Source: Leptoclinus maculatus
Taxonomy: Eukaryota; Chordata; Actinopteri; Perciformes; Stichaeidae
Length of the DNA: 64,000 nucleotides
Direction of reading: 5' to 3'
Assembly: GCA_032191485.1 (NCBI GenBank)
Contig: JAVDOI010000181.1
Span: 147,001 to 211,000, forward strand
Shown: positions 1 through 10,619 of the stretch, piece by piece
Layout of the letters: each line of letters opens with the position of its first letter
How positions within the stretch are numbered: position 1 is the first letter of the stretch
Made by a program: the position numbers and the translations under genes
Notes under the pieces: model-generated
Told to the model about the DNA's origin: nothing
Databases searched by the model: none
Seen by the model: the letters and a program-made list of their open reading frames with translations, nothing else

Positions 1-50
1 AGGGAGAAATGTGTCAGGAGGTTGACTCAGGAAGCAAACAGTCGGGGCTC

Positions 51-240
51 ATCGCTTCTCGGCCTTTTGGCTAAGATCAAGTGTAGTATCTGTTCTCATC
101 AGTTTAATATCTGATATGTCCTCTATATGAGGATAACGTATTAAGCAGATTTTTAGCATCGGGAGATGAAAAAGGGGCTTGCTCCGTTCACTCCACGCAT
201 TGACCCGGTATTGCAGCATTGCCGGGAACGGTGCACTCCT
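51..240 (+). ncRNA. U2 snRNA, copy 1
   Basis: U2 is the spliceosomal RNA that pairs with the intron branch site. The 5' end ATCGCTTCTCGGCC matches vertebrate U2, followed by the U6-pairing segment, the branch-site recognition sequence GTAGTA (nt 33-38), the stem II region and the Sm site GATTTTTAG. The 3' stem-loops end at GGTGCACTCCT. Length of about 188-190 nt is normal for the family. This copy has C at nt 47 (TTCTCATC) where most copies have T. The PSE is partly cut off by the window edge. The 3' end is set by comparison with known U2 and may be off by 1-3 nt. Confidence 0.96.
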
Positions 241-257
241 CAAATGCCTTGTGGACA

Positions 258-283
258 ACCAAACACCAATCCAAATAGATCAG
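258..283 (+). terminator. U2 3' box candidate
   Basis: The A-rich stretch ending CCAAATAGATCAG lies about 20-40 bp after U2. Its AAATAGA fits the second half of the 3' box consensus. The unit following U2 at 32568 has AAATATA instead. Confidence 0.4.
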
Positions 284-347
284 TCTGTTGATTAACTTCA
301 CACTGTAATGAATGACGAGAGTCTCATTCGCTGTCTATCTTCGAGGC

Positions 348-660
348 TGTGTGATCTGTTTTCTGTGTGTGATCTCTGTGTTGTGTGATCTGTGTGTGAT
401 CTGGGATTTGTGTTCTGTGTGTGATCTGTGTTCCGTGTTCCGTGTGTGATCTCTGTGTTCTATCTGTGATCTGTGTGTTATCTGTGTTCTGTGTGTGATC
501 TGTGTTCCGTGTTCCGTGTGTGATCTCTGTGTTCTATCTGTGATCTGTGTGTTATCTGTGTTCTGTGTGTGATCTGTGTTCCGTGTTCCGTGTGTGATCT
601 CTGTGTTCTATCTGTGATCTGTGTGTTATCTGTGTTCTGTGTGTGATCTGTGTTCTGTCT
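348..660 (+). repeat. 74-bp-period TG-rich minisatellite between U2 and U1
   Basis: The repeated word is about 74 bp, built from TGTGATCT, GTGTTCTG and GTTCCGT submotifs. Copy number explains most of the unit length variation. Equivalent tracts lie at 2175-2390, 3905-4164, 5679-5991, 7506-7825, 9340-9578, 11093-11479, 12994-13214, 14729-15115, 16630-16924, 18439-18751, 20266-20481, 21996-22382, 23897-24117, 25632-26018, 27533-27771, 28961-29428, 30943-31350, 32865-33251, 34766-35300, 36815-37074, 38589-38901, 45569-45828, 47343-47581, 49096-49311 and 50826-51145. A degenerate tract lies at 52660-52966. On the minus strand the tracts read as Thr/Gln/His/Arg-rich frames, which are not believable proteins. 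The longest tract is at 34766-35300. Confidence 0.92.
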
Positions 661-888
661 GACGCCCCTCATGGAACATCGCTGTTCTCCCAGCCTCAAA
701 TCACTGTATGCATCAGCCCTGACTGCTGGGCGACATTTCCAGCTCTTAATGCCAATTTCTGTCCTCCGAGTCAGATTGTGGGTTGAGGTCCTTTTGTAGC
801 CTTTATTTCTTTTGCAGTTTGTCCAGAAAAGTGCAAGCATTGCTGTGCAGCAGTGTCTGTTGTATGCTGTGAAGCTGTGTGTTGAGTA

Positions 889-896
889 ATGCAAAT
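889..896 (+). promoter_or_regulatory. Octamer (ATGCAAAT), distal sequence element upstream of U1
   Basis: A perfect ATGCAAAT octamer lies 315 to 308 bp upstream of the U1 start and recurs at the same offset in every unit. Octamers are the Oct-1 sites of vertebrate snRNA enhancers. The usual distance is nearer 220 bp, so this one is somewhat distant. I found no second octamer upstream of U5 or U2, so one element may serve the whole U1-U5-U2 trio. The trio sharing is inference. Confidence 0.75.
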
Positions 897-1145
897 TGCC
901 CGGGTTCGCCGAGAGAAGTGGGTGTGGCCTTCTGGATGTCCCTAAAGTGATTGTGTGTTCTTCTCACTGATATTTTCCCTTCTTTGTTGGAGAAATGTGT
1001 TCCGAAGATTCTTCCATTGTTAGCATGCTTAGGTTTTACGCTTTCGTTTGGTTGCTGGGCTGTGTTTGCTTTCTCAGAAGCAGAAACAGCTTGCCAATGG
1101 AAGCTAATGCTAAAGGACTGCTCTCTGGGATTATGCCATCTGGGA

Positions 1146-1166
1146 ACCGTCATCCGGAGTACTATG
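1146..1166 (+). promoter_or_regulatory. U1 proximal sequence element (PSE)
   Basis: The box begins ACCGTCATCC and lies 58 to 38 bp upstream of the U1 start, the position expected for SNAPc binding. Its ACC-R-T core is shared with the boxes upstream of U2 and U5 in the same unit. Most copies are identical. Substitutions occur at the U1 copies starting 35844 and 46372 (ACCATC) and 51689 (CATCTGG). Confidence 0.7.
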
Positions 1167-1203
1167 TCTGGGAATGCCGCACTGCCGCTGTCTCTTCCAA
1201 CTC

Positions 1204-1367
1204 ATACTTACCTGGCAGGGGAGATACCGTGATCAAGAAGGTGGTTCACCCAGGGCGAGGCCCAGCCATTGCACTCCGGTTGTGCTGACCACTGCGAATT
1301 CCCCAAATGTGGGAATCTCGACTGCATAATTTCTGGTAGTGGGGGACTGCGTTCGCGCTCTCCCCTG
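1204..1367 (+). ncRNA. U1 snRNA, copy 1
   Basis: U1 is the spliceosomal RNA that recognises 5' splice sites. The 5' end ATACTTACCTG carries the ACTTACCTG pairing sequence. Stem-loops I-III follow, including ATTGCACTCCGG (the U1A-binding loop). The Sm site is AATTTCTGG, and stem-loop IV has a TTCG loop and ends CTCTCCCCTG. The length is exactly 164 nt, the vertebrate size. Nt 117 is G here. PSE at 1146-1166 and octamer at 889-896. Confidence 0.97.
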
Positions 1368-1370
1368 ATT

Positions 1371-1393
1371 GTCATGTTGAAAAAAATATCAAG
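1371..1393 (+). terminator. U1 3' box candidate
   Basis: GTTGAAAAAAATATCA starts a few bases after the U1 3' end. It resembles the GTTT-N-AAA 3' box that directs Integrator-dependent 3' processing of snRNAs. It is present in every unit. Confidence 0.5.
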
Positions 1394-1520
1394 CGGTTTG
1401 TACTTTTGATTGGAGGGGAGAAAATAGTACAATGGAGAATATTGCCCTCTTTAAGATGTGGGCAGGAGTATGGGAAAGGGTGTGGCTTCAGATTTGGAAC
1501 AGGGCACATCAATTTAGGCT

Positions 1521-1540
1521 TACCATGAGCGTTTTGACTG
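1521..1540 (+). promoter_or_regulatory. U5 proximal sequence element (PSE)
   Basis: The box begins TACCATGAGC, about 63 to 44 bp upstream of the U5 start, and shares the ACCATGA core with the U2 box. It is the same in all units I compared. Confidence 0.65.
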
Positions 1541-1583
1541 GGACAACTAGGGACTTCGGCTGCTCTTGACAAGAGTGCTGTAC

Positions 1584-1701
1584 TTACTTTGGTTTCTCTT
1601 CATAACGCACAAGTCTTTCGCCTTTTACTAAAGACTTCCGTGGAGAGGAACACCAATGAGTTCAACCTATTTTTAGCAGGCTTTGCCGTTTGGCTGAGCC
1701 T
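1584..1701 (+). ncRNA. U5 snRNA, copy 1
   Basis: U5 is the tri-snRNP RNA that contacts exon ends. The sequence aligns with vertebrate U5 from TACTTTGGTTTCTCTTCA. It has the invariant loop GCCTTTTAC flanked by the long stem (CTTTC / GTGGAGAGGAAC), the Sm site CTATTTTTAG and a terminal AGGCT/AGCCT stem-loop. About 117 nt. The exact 5' base (1582 or 1584) is uncertain by 2 nt. It lies between U1 and the next U2. Confidence 0.93.
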
Positions 1702-1708
1702 TGTACAC

Positions 1709-1727
1709 TTGTGAAAAGAAAAAAAGC
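1709..1727 (+). terminator. U5 3' box candidate
   Basis: TTGTGAAAAGAAAAAAAG begins about 8 bp after the U5 3' end. Position and A-rich composition fit an snRNA 3' box, but the match is loose. Confidence 0.45.
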
Positions 1728-1818
1728 TGTCCTTAACTAGACCAAGGTTCTTGACCATGGAGTGCTTGGATGGTTGTGCCAACCTATAGCCACTGCTATG
1801 ACCCATTGAAAGAACTGC

Positions 1819-1841
1819 ACCATGACAAGGGAGAAATGTGT
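1819..1841 (+). promoter_or_regulatory. U2 proximal sequence element (PSE)
   Basis: CACCATGACAAGGGAGAAAT and flanking bases lie 59 to 37 bp upstream of U2. This is the closest of the three boxes to the vertebrate PSE consensus. The copies upstream of U2 at 12697, 16333 and 25335 have AAGAGAGAAA instead of AAGGGAGAAA. The first U2 in the window has only the 3' part of this box. Confidence 0.72.
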
Positions 1842-1877
1842 CAGGAGGTTGACTCAGGAAGCAAACAGTCGGGGCTC

Positions 1878-2067
1878 ATCGCTTCTCGGTCTTTTGGCTA
1901 AGATCAAGTGTAGTATCTGTTCTTATCAGTTTAATATCTGATATGTCCTCTATATGAGGATAACGTATTAAGCAGATTTTTAGCATCGGGAGATGAAAAA
2001 GGGGCTTGCTCCGTTCACTCCACGCATTGACCCGGTATTGCAGCATTGCCGGGAACGGTGCACTCCT
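1878..2067 (+). ncRNA. U2 snRNA, copy 2
   Basis: Same structure as the first copy, with T at nt 47. It has a C-to-T change at nt 13 (CGGTCTTTT) inside the 5' stem I, turning a G-C pair into G-U. Branch-site sequence and Sm site are intact. Confidence 0.95.
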
Positions 2068-2933
2068 CAAATGCCTTGTGGACAACCAAACACCAATCCA
2101 AATAGATCAGTCTGTTGATTAACTTCACACTGTAATGAATGACGAGAGTCTCATTCGCTGTCTATCTTCGAGGCTGTGTGATCTGTTTTCTGTGTGTGAT
2201 CTCTGTGTTATCTGTGTTCTGTGTGTGATCTGTGTTCCGTGTTCCGTGTGTGATCTCTGTGTTCTATCTGTGATCTGTGTTTTATCTGTGTTCTGTGTGT
2301 GATCTGTGTTCCGTGTTCCGTGTGTGATCTCTGTGTTCTATCTGTGATCTGTGTGTTATCTGTGTTCTGTGTGTGATCTGTGTTCTGTCTGACGCCCCTC
2401 ATGGAACATCGCTGTTCTCCCAGCCTCAAATCACTGTATGCATCAGCCCTGACTGCTGGGCGACATTTCCAGCTCTTAATGCCAATTTCTGTCCTCCGAG
2501 TCAGATTGTGGGTTGAGGTCCTTTTGTAGCCTTTATTTCTTTTGCAGTTTGTCCAGAAAAGTGCAAGCATTGCTGTGCAGCAGTGTCTGTTGTATGCTGT
2601 GAAGCTGTGTGTTGAGTAATGCAAATTGCCCGGGTTCGCCGAGAGAAGTGGGTGTGGCCTTCTGGATGTCCCTAAAGTGATTGTGTGTTCTTCTCACTGA
2701 TATTTTCCCTTCTTTGTTGGAGAAATGTGTTCCGAAGATTCTTCCATTGTTAGCATGCTTAGGTTTTACGCTTTCGTTTGGTTGCTGGGCTGTGTTTGCT
2801 TTCTCAGAAGCAGAAACAGCTTGCCAATGGAAGCTAATGCTAAAGGACTGCTCTCTGGGATTATGCCATCTGGGAACCGTCATCCGGAGTACTATGTCTG
2901 GGAATGCCGCACTGCCGCTGTCTCTTCCAACTC

Positions 2934-3097
2934 ATACTTACCTGGCAGGGGAGATACCGTGATCAAGAAGGTGGTTCACCCAGGGCGAGGCCCAGCCATT
3001 GCACTCCGGTTGTGCTGACCACTGCGAATTCCCCAAATGTGGGAATCTCGACTGCATAATTTCTGGTAGTGGGGGACTGCGTTCGCGCTCTCCCCTG
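2934..3097 (+). ncRNA. U1 snRNA, copy 2
   Basis: 164 nt, array consensus with G at nt 117. The downstream U1-U5 spacer has the GGAAATAG / CACGTC haplotype. Confidence 0.97.
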
Positions 3098-3313
3098 ATT
3101 GTCATGTTGAAAAAAATATCAAGCGGTTTGTACTTTTGATTGGAGGGGAGGAAATAGTACAATGGAGAATATTGCCCTCTTTAAGATGTGGGCAGGAGTA
3201 TGGGAAAGGGTGTGGCTTCAGATTTGGAACAGGGCACGTCAATTTAGGCTTACCATGAGCGTTTTGACTGGGACAACTAGGGACTTCGGCTGCTCTTGAC
3301 AAGAGTGCTGTAC

Positions 3314-3431
3314 TTACTTTGGTTTCTCTTCATAACGCACAAGTCTTTCGCCTTTTACTAAAGACTTCCGTGGAGAGGAACACCAATGAGTTCAACCTAT
3401 TTTTAGCAGGCTTTGCCGTTTGGCTGAGCCT
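3314..3431 (+). ncRNA. U5 snRNA, copy 2
   Basis: Array consensus U5 with intact loop and Sm site, 216 bp after U1. Confidence 0.93.
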
Positions 3432-3607
3432 TGTACACTTGTGAAAAGAAAAAAAGCTGTCCTTAACTAGACCAAGGTTCTTGACCATGGAGTGCTTGGA
3501 TGGTTGTGCCAACCTATAGCCACTGCTATGACCCATTGAAAGAACTGCACCATGACAAGGGAGAAATGTGTCAGGAGGTTGACTCAGGAAGCAAACAGTC
3601 GGGGCTC

Positions 3608-3797
3608 ATCGCTTCTCGGCCTTTTGGCTAAGATCAAGTGTAGTATCTGTTCTTATCAGTTTAATATCTGATATGTCCTCTATATGAGGATAACGTATTA
3701 AGCAGATTTTTAGCATCGGGAGATGAAAAAGGGGCTTGCTCCGTTCACTCCACGCATTGACCCGGTATTGCAGCATTGCCGGGAACGGTGCACTCCT
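3608..3797 (+). ncRNA. U2 snRNA, copy 3
   Basis: Array consensus U2 with no substitutions noted. Its downstream minisatellite has a run of four GTTCC words near 4075, a pattern shared with the unit at 36518. Confidence 0.96.
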
Positions 3798-4707
3798 CAA
3801 ATGCCTTGTGGACAACCAAACACCAATCCAAATAGATCAGTCTGTTGATTAACTTCACACTGTAATGAATGACGAGAGTCTCATTCGCTGTCTATCTTCG
3901 AGGCTGTGTGATCTGTTTTCTGTGTGTGATCTCTGTGTTGTGTGATCTGTGTTCTGTGTGTGATCTGGGATTTGTGTTCTGTGTGTGATCTGTGTTCCGT
4001 GTTCCGTGTGTGATCTCTGTGTTCTATCTGTGATCTGTGTGTTATCTGTGTTCTGTGTGTGATCTGTGTTCCGTGTTCCGTGTTCCGTGTTCCGTGTGTG
4101 ATCTCTGTGTTCTATCTGTGATCTGTGTGTTATCTGTGTTCTGTGTGTGATCTGTGTTCTGTCTGACGCCCCTCATGGAACATCGCTGTTCTCCCAGCCT
4201 CAAATCACTGTATGCATCAGCCCTGACTGCTGGGCGACATTTCCAGCTCTTAATGCCAATTTCTGTCCTCCGAGTCAGATTGTGGGTTGAGGTCCTTTTG
4301 TAGCCTTTATTTCTTTTGCAGTTTGTCCAGAAAAGTGCAAGCATTGCTGTGCAGCAGTGTCTGTTGTATGCTGTGAAGCTGTGTGTTGAGTAATGCAAAT
4401 TGCCCGGGTTCGCCGAGAGAAGTGGGTGTGGCCTTCTGGATGTCCCTAAAGTGATTGTGTGTTCTTCTCACTGATATTTTCCCTTCTTTGTTGGAGAAAT
4501 GTGTTCCGAAGATTCTTCCATTGTTAGCATGCTTAGGTTTTACGCTTTCGTTTGGTTGCTGGGCTGTGTTTGCTTTCTCAGAAGCAGAAACAGCTTGCCA
4601 ATGGAAGCTAATGCTAAAGGACTGCTCTCTGGGATTATGCCATCTGGGAACCGTCATCCGGAGTACTATGTCTGGGAATGCCGCACTGCCGCTGTCTCTT
4701 CCAACTC

Positions 4708-4871
4708 ATACTTACCTGGCAGGGGAGATACCGTGATCAAGAAGGTGGTTCACCCAGGGCGAGGCCCAGCCATTGCACTCCGGTTGTGCTGACCACTGCG
4801 AATTCCCCAAATGTGGGAATCTCGACTGCATAATTTCTGGTAGTGGGGGACTGCGTTCGCGCTCTCCCCTG
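4708..4871 (+). ncRNA. U1 snRNA, copy 3
   Basis: 164 nt consensus U1. Spacer haplotype GAAAATAG / CACGTC. Confidence 0.97.
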
Positions 4872-5087
4872 ATTGTCATGTTGAAAAAAATATCAAGCGG
4901 TTTGTACTTTTGATTGGAGGGGAGAAAATAGTACAATGGAGAATATTGCCCTCTTTAAGATGTGGGCAGGAGTATGGGAAAGGGTGTGGCTTCAGATTTG
5001 GAACAGGGCACGTCAATTTAGGCTTACCATGAGCGTTTTGACTGGGACAACTAGGGACTTCGGCTGCTCTTGACAAGAGTGCTGTAC

Positions 5088-5205
5088 TTACTTTGGTTTC
5101 TCTTCATAACGCACAAGTCTTTCGCCTTTTACTAAAGACTTCCGTGGAGAGGAACACCAATGAGTTCAACCTATTTTTAGCAGGCTTTGCCGTTTGGCTG
5201 AGCCT
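5088..5205 (+). ncRNA. U5 snRNA, copy 3
   Basis: Consensus U5 with intact loop GCCTTTTAC. Confidence 0.93.
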
Positions 5206-5381
5206 TGTACACTTGTGAAAAGAAAAAAAGCTGTCCTTAACTAGACCAAGGTTCTTGACCATGGAGTGCTTGGATGGTTGTGCCAACCTATAGCCACTGC
5301 TATGACCCATTGAAAGAACTGCACCATGACAAGGGAGAAATGTGTCAGGAGGTTGACTCAGGAAGCAAACAGTCGGGGCTC

Positions 5382-5571
5382 ATCGCTTCTCGGCCTTTTG
5401 GCTAAGATCAAGTGTAGTATCTGTTCTCATCAGTTTAATATCTGATATGTCCTCTATATGAGGATAACGTATTAAGCAGATTTTTAGCATCGGGAGATGA
5501 AAAAGGGGCTTGCTCCGTTCACTCCACGCATTGACCCGGTATTGCAGCATTGCCGGGAACGGTGCACTCCT
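5382..5571 (+). ncRNA. U2 snRNA, copy 4
   Basis: U2 with C at nt 47, as in the copies at 51 and 38292. Otherwise consensus. Confidence 0.95.
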
Positions 5572-6534
5572 CAAATGCCTTGTGGACAACCAAACACCAA
5601 TCCAAATAGATCAGTCTGTTGATTAACTTCACACTGTAATGAATGACGAGAGTCTCATTCGCTGTCTATCTTCGAGGCTGTGTGATCTGTTTTCTGTGTG
5701 TGATCTCTGTGTTGTGTGATCTGTGTGTGATCTGGGATTTGTGTTCTGTGTGTGATCTGTGTTCCGTGTTCCGTGTGTGATCTCTGTGTTCTATCTGTGA
5801 TCTGTGTGTTATCTGTGTTCTGTGTGTGATCTGTGTTCCGTGTTCCGTGTGTGATCTCTGTGTTCTATCTGTGATCTGTATGTTATCTGTGTTCTGTGTG
5901 TGATCTGTGTTCCGTGTTCCGTGTGTGATCTCTGTGTTCTATCTGTGATCTGTGTGTTATCTGTGTTCTGTGTGTGATCTGTGTTCTGTCTGACGCCCCT
6001 CATGGAACATCGCTGTTCTCCCAGCCTCAAATCACTGTATGCATCAGCCCTGACTGCTGGGCGACATTTCCAGCTCTTAATGCCAATTTCTGTCCTCCGA
6101 GTCAGATTGTGGGTTGAGGTCCTTTTGTAGCCTTTATTTCTTTTGCAGTTTGTCCAGAAAAGTGCAAGCATTGCTGTGCAGCAGTGTCTGTTGTATGCTG
6201 TGAAGCTGTGTGTTGAGTAATGCAAATTGCCCGGGTTCGCCGAGAGAAGTGGGTGTGGCCTTCTGGATGTCCCTAAAGTGATTGTGTGTTCTTCTCACTG
6301 ATATTTTCCCTTCTTTGTTGGAGAAATGTGTTCCGAAGATTCTTCCATTGTTAGCATGCTTAGGTTTTACGCTTTCGTTTGGTTGCTGGGCTGTGTTTGC
6401 TTTCTCAGAAGCAGAAACAGCTTGCCAATGGAAGCTAATGCTAAAGGACTGCTCTCTGGGATTATGCCATCTGGGAACCGTCATCCGGAGTACTATGTCT
6501 GGGAATGCCGCACTGCCGCTGTCTCTTCCAACTC

Positions 6535-6698
6535 ATACTTACCTGGCAGGGGAGATACCGTGATCAAGAAGGTGGTTCACCCAGGGCGAGGCCCAGCCAT
6601 TGCACTCCGGTTGTGCTGACCACTGCGAATTCCCCAAATGTGGGAATCTCGACTGCATAATTTCTGGTAGTGGGGGACTGCGTTCGCGCTCTCCCCTG
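6535..6698 (+). ncRNA. U1 snRNA, copy 4
   Basis: 164 nt consensus U1. Spacer haplotype GGAAATAG / CACGTC. Confidence 0.97.
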
Positions 6699-6914
6699 AT
6701 TGTCATGTTGAAAAAAATATCAAGCGGTTTGTACTTTTGATTGGAGGGGAGGAAATAGTACAATGGAGAATATTGCCCTCTTTAAGATGTGGGCAGGAGT
6801 ATGGGAAAGGGTGTGGCTTCAGATTTGGAACAGGGCACGTCAATTTAGGCTTACCATGAGCGTTTTGACTGGGACAACTAGGGACTTCGGCTGCTCTTGA
6901 CAAGAGTGCTGTAC

Positions 6915-7032
6915 TTACTTTGGTTTCTCTTCATAACGCACAAGTCTTTCGCCTTTTACTAAAGACTTCCGTGGAGAGGAACACCAATGAGTTCAACCTA
7001 TTTTTAGCAGGCTTTGCCGTTTGGCTGAGCCT
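6915..7032 (+). ncRNA. U5 snRNA, copy 4
   Basis: Consensus U5. The distal U5-U2 spacer has AACCTGTAG instead of AACCTATAG. Confidence 0.93.
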
Positions 7033-7208
7033 TGTACACTTGTGAAAAGAAAAAAAGCTGTCCTTAACTAGACCAAGGTTCTTGACCATGGAGTGCTTGG
7101 ATGGTTGTGCCAACCTGTAGCCACTGCTATGACCCATTGAAAGAACTGCACCATGACAAGGGAGAAATGTGTCAGGAGGTTGACTCAGGAAGCAAACAGT
7201 TGGGGCTC

Positions 7209-7398
7209 ATCGCTTCTCGGCCTTTTGGCTGAGATCAAGTGTAGTATCTGTTCTTATCAGTTTAATATCTGATATGTCCTCTATATGAGGATAACGTATT
7301 AAGCAGATTTTTAGCATCGGGAGATGAAAAAGGGGCTTGCTCCGTTCACTCCACGCATTGACCCGGTATTGCAGCATTGCCGGGAACGGTGCACTCCT
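7209..7398 (+). ncRNA. U2 snRNA, copy 5
   Basis: A-to-G at nt 23 (GGCTGAGATC), in or beside the segment that pairs with U6 in the active spliceosome. It is the only copy with this change. The rest is consensus. Confidence 0.93.
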
Positions 7399-8368
7399 CA
7401 AATGCCTTGTGGACAACCAAACACCAATCCAAATAGATCAGTCTGTTGATTAACTTCACACTGTAATGAATGACGAGAGTCTCATTCGCTGTCTATCTTC
7501 GAGGCTGTGTGATCTGTTTTCTGTGTGTGATCTCTGTGTTGTGTGATCTGTGATCTGTGTGTGATCTGGGATTTGTGTTCTGTGTGTGATCTGTGTTCCG
7601 TGTTCCGTGTGTGATCTCTGTGTTCTATCTGTGATCTGTATGTTATCTGTGTTCTGTGTGTGATCTGTGTTCCGTGTTCCGTGTGTGATCTCTGTGTTCT
7701 ATCTGTGATCTGTGTGTTATCTGTGTTCTGTGTGTGATCTGTGTTCCGTGTTCCGTGTGTGATCTCTGTGTTCTATCTGTGATCTGTGTGTTATCTGTGT
7801 TCTGTGTGTGATCTGTGTTCTGTCTGACGCCCCTCATGGAACATCGCTGTTCTCCCAGCCTCAAATCACTGTATGCATCAGCCCTGACTGCTGGGCGACA
7901 TTTCCAGCTCTTAATGCCAATTTCTGTCCTCCGAGTCAGATTGTGGGTTGAGGTCCTTTTGTAGCCTTTATTTCTTTTGCAGTTTGTCCAGAAAAGTGCA
8001 AGCATTGCTGTGCAGCAGTGTCTGTTGTATGCTGTGAAGCTGTGTGTTGAGTAATGCAAATTGCCCGGGTTCGCCGAGAGAAGTGGGTGTGGCCTTCTGG
8101 ATGTCCCTAAAGTGATTGTGTGTTCTTCTCACTGATATTTTCCCTTCTTTGTTGGAGAAATGTGTTCCGAAGATTCTTCCATTGTTAGCATGCTTAGGTT
8201 TTACGCTTTCGTTTGGTTGCTGGGCTGTGTTTGCTTTCTCAGAAGCAGAAACAGCTTGCCAATGGAAGCTAATGCTAAAGGACTGCTCTCTGGGATTATG
8301 CCATCTGGGAACCGTCATCCGGAGTACTATGTCTGGGAATGCCGCACTGCCGCTGTCTCTTCCAACTC

Positions 8369-8532
8369 ATACTTACCTGGCAGGGGAGATACCGTGATCA
8401 AGAAGGTGGTTCACCCAGGGTGAGGCCCAGCCATTGCACTCCGGTTGTGCTGACCACTGCGAATTCCCCAAATGTGGGAATCTCGACTGCATAATTTCTG
8501 GTAGTGGGGGACTGCGTTCGCGCTCTCCCCTG
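8369..8532 (+). ncRNA. U1 snRNA, copy 5
   Basis: C-to-T at nt 53 (AGGGTGAGG), 3' of the stem-loop I region. Otherwise consensus. Confidence 0.95.
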
Positions 8533-8748
8533 ATTGTCATGTTGAAAAAAATATCAAGCGGTTTGTACTTTTGATTGGAGGGGAGAAAATAGTACAATGG
8601 AGAATATTGCCCTCTTTAAGATGTGGGCAGGAGTATGGGAAAGGGTGTGGCTTCAGATTTGGAACAGGGCACATCAATTTAGGCTTACCATGAGCGTTTT
8701 GACTGGGACAACTAGGGACTTCGGCTGCTCTTGACAAGAGTGCTGTAC

Positions 8749-8866
8749 TTACTTTGGTTTCTCTTCATAACGCACAAGTCTTTCGCCTTTTACTAAAGAC
8801 TTCCGTGGAGAGGAACACCAATGAGTTCAACCTATTTTTAGCAGGCTTTGCCGTTTGGCTGAGCCT
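8749..8866 (+). ncRNA. U5 snRNA, copy 5
   Basis: Consensus U5. Confidence 0.93.
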
Positions 8867-9042
8867 TGTACACTTGTGAAAAGAAAAAAAGCTGTCCTTA
8901 ACTAGACCAAGGTTCTTGACCATGGAGTGCTTGGATGGTTGTGCCAACCTGTAGCCACTGCTATGACCCATTGAAAGAACTGCACCATGACAAGGGAGAA
9001 ATGTGTCAGGAGGTTGACTCAGGAAGCAAACAGTTGGGGCTC

Positions 9043-9232
9043 ATCGCTTCTCGGCCTTTTGGCTAAGATCAAGTGTAGTATCTGTTCTTATCAGTTTAAT
9101 ATCTGATATGTCCTCTATATGAGGATAACGTATTAAGCAGATTTTTAGCATCGGGAGATGAAAAAGGGGCTTGCTCCGTTCACTCCACGCATTGACCCGG
9201 TATTGCAGCATTGCCGGGAACGGTGCACTCCT
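9043..9232 (+). ncRNA. U2 snRNA, copy 6
   Basis: Consensus U2. The immediate upstream flank reads AGTTGGGG rather than AGTCGGGG. Confidence 0.96.
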
Positions 9233-10121
9233 CAAATGCCTTGTGGACAACCAAACACCAATCCAAATAGATCAGTCTGTTGATTAACTTCACACTGTAA
9301 TGAATGACGAGAGTCTCATTCGCTGTCTATCTTCGAGGCTGTGTGATCTGTTTTCTGTGTGTGATCTCTGTGTTGTGTGATCTGTGTGTGATCTGGGATT
9401 TGTGTTCTGTGTGTGATCTGTGTTCCGTGTTCCGTGTGTGATCTCTGTGTTCTATCTGTGATCTGTGTGTTATCTGTGTTCTGTGTGTGATCTGTGTTCC
9501 GTGTTCCGTGTGTGATCTCTGTGTTCTATCTGTGATCTGTGTGTTATCTGTGTTCTGTGTGTGATCTGTGTTCTGTCTGACGCCCCTCATGGAACATCGC
9601 TGTTCTCCCAGCCTCAAATCACTGTATGCATCAGCCCTGACTGCTGGGCGACATTTCCAGCTCTTAATGCCAATTTCTGTCCTCCGAGTCAGATTGTGGG
9701 TTGAGGTCCTTTTGTAGCCTTTATTTCTTTTGCAGTTTGTCCAGAAAAGTGCAAGCATTGCTGTGCAGCAGTGTCTGTTGTATGCTGTGAAGCTGTGTGT
9801 TGAGTAATGCAAATTGCCCGGGTTCGCCGAGAGAAGTGGGTGTGGCCTTCTGGATGTCCCTAAAGTGATTGTGTGTTCTTCTCACTGATATTTTCCCTTC
9901 TTTGTTGGAGAAATGTGTTCCGAAGATTCTTCCATTGTTAGCATGCTTAGGTTTTACGCTTTCGTTTGGTTGCTGGGCTGTGTTTGCTTTCTCAGAAGCA
10001 GAAACAGCTTGCCAATGGAAGCTAATGCTAAAGGACTGCTCTCTGGGATTATGCCATCTGGGAACCGTCATCCGGAGTACTATGTCTGGGAATGCCGCAC
10101 TGCCGCTGTCTCTTCCAACTC

Positions 10122-10285
10122 ATACTTACCTGGCAGGGGAGATACCGTGATCAAGAAGGTGGTTCACCCAGGGCGAGGCCCAGCCATTGCACTCCGGTTG
10201 TGCTGACCACTGCGAATTCCCCAAATGTGGGAATCTCGACTGCATAATTTCTGGTAGTGGGGGACTGCGTTCGCGCTCTCCCCTG
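10122..10285 (+). ncRNA. U1 snRNA, copy 6
   Basis: 164 nt consensus U1. Spacer haplotype GGAAATAG / CACGTC. Confidence 0.97.
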
Positions 10286-10501
10286 ATTGTCATGTTGAAA
10301 AAAATATCAAGCGGTTTGTACTTTTGATTGGAGGGGAGGAAATAGTACAATGGAGAATATTGCCCTCTTTAAGATGTGGGCAGGAGTATGGGAAAGGGTG
10401 TGGCTTCAGATTTGGAACAGGGCACGTCAATTTAGGCTTACCATGAGCGTTTTGACTGGGACAACTAGGGACTTCGGCTGCTCTTGACAAGAGTGCTGTA
10501 C

Positions 10502-10619
10502 TTACTTTGGTTTCTCTTCATAACGCACAAGTCTTTCGCCTTTTACTAAAGACTTCCGTGGAGAGGAACACCAATGAGTTCAACCTATTTTTAGCAGGCT
10601 TTGCCGTTTGGCTGAGCCT
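10502..10619 (+). ncRNA. U5 snRNA, copy 6
   Basis: Consensus U5. Confidence 0.93.

Noticed and set aside
348..660. CRISPR-like array of short repeats
   Set aside because: Repeats are imperfect TG-rich words without unique spacers, in a vertebrate genome.
478..894. Recurring minus-strand frames of about 138 codons rich in Thr-Gln-His-Arg
   Set aside because: They are translations of the minisatellite and repeat in every unit. Their length follows repeat number and they have no domain.
803..1288. Recurring 93-116-codon frames upstream of U1 on both strands
   Set aside because: They overlap the U1 promoter and U1 itself on both strands. Conservation is explained by array homogenisation, not protein coding.
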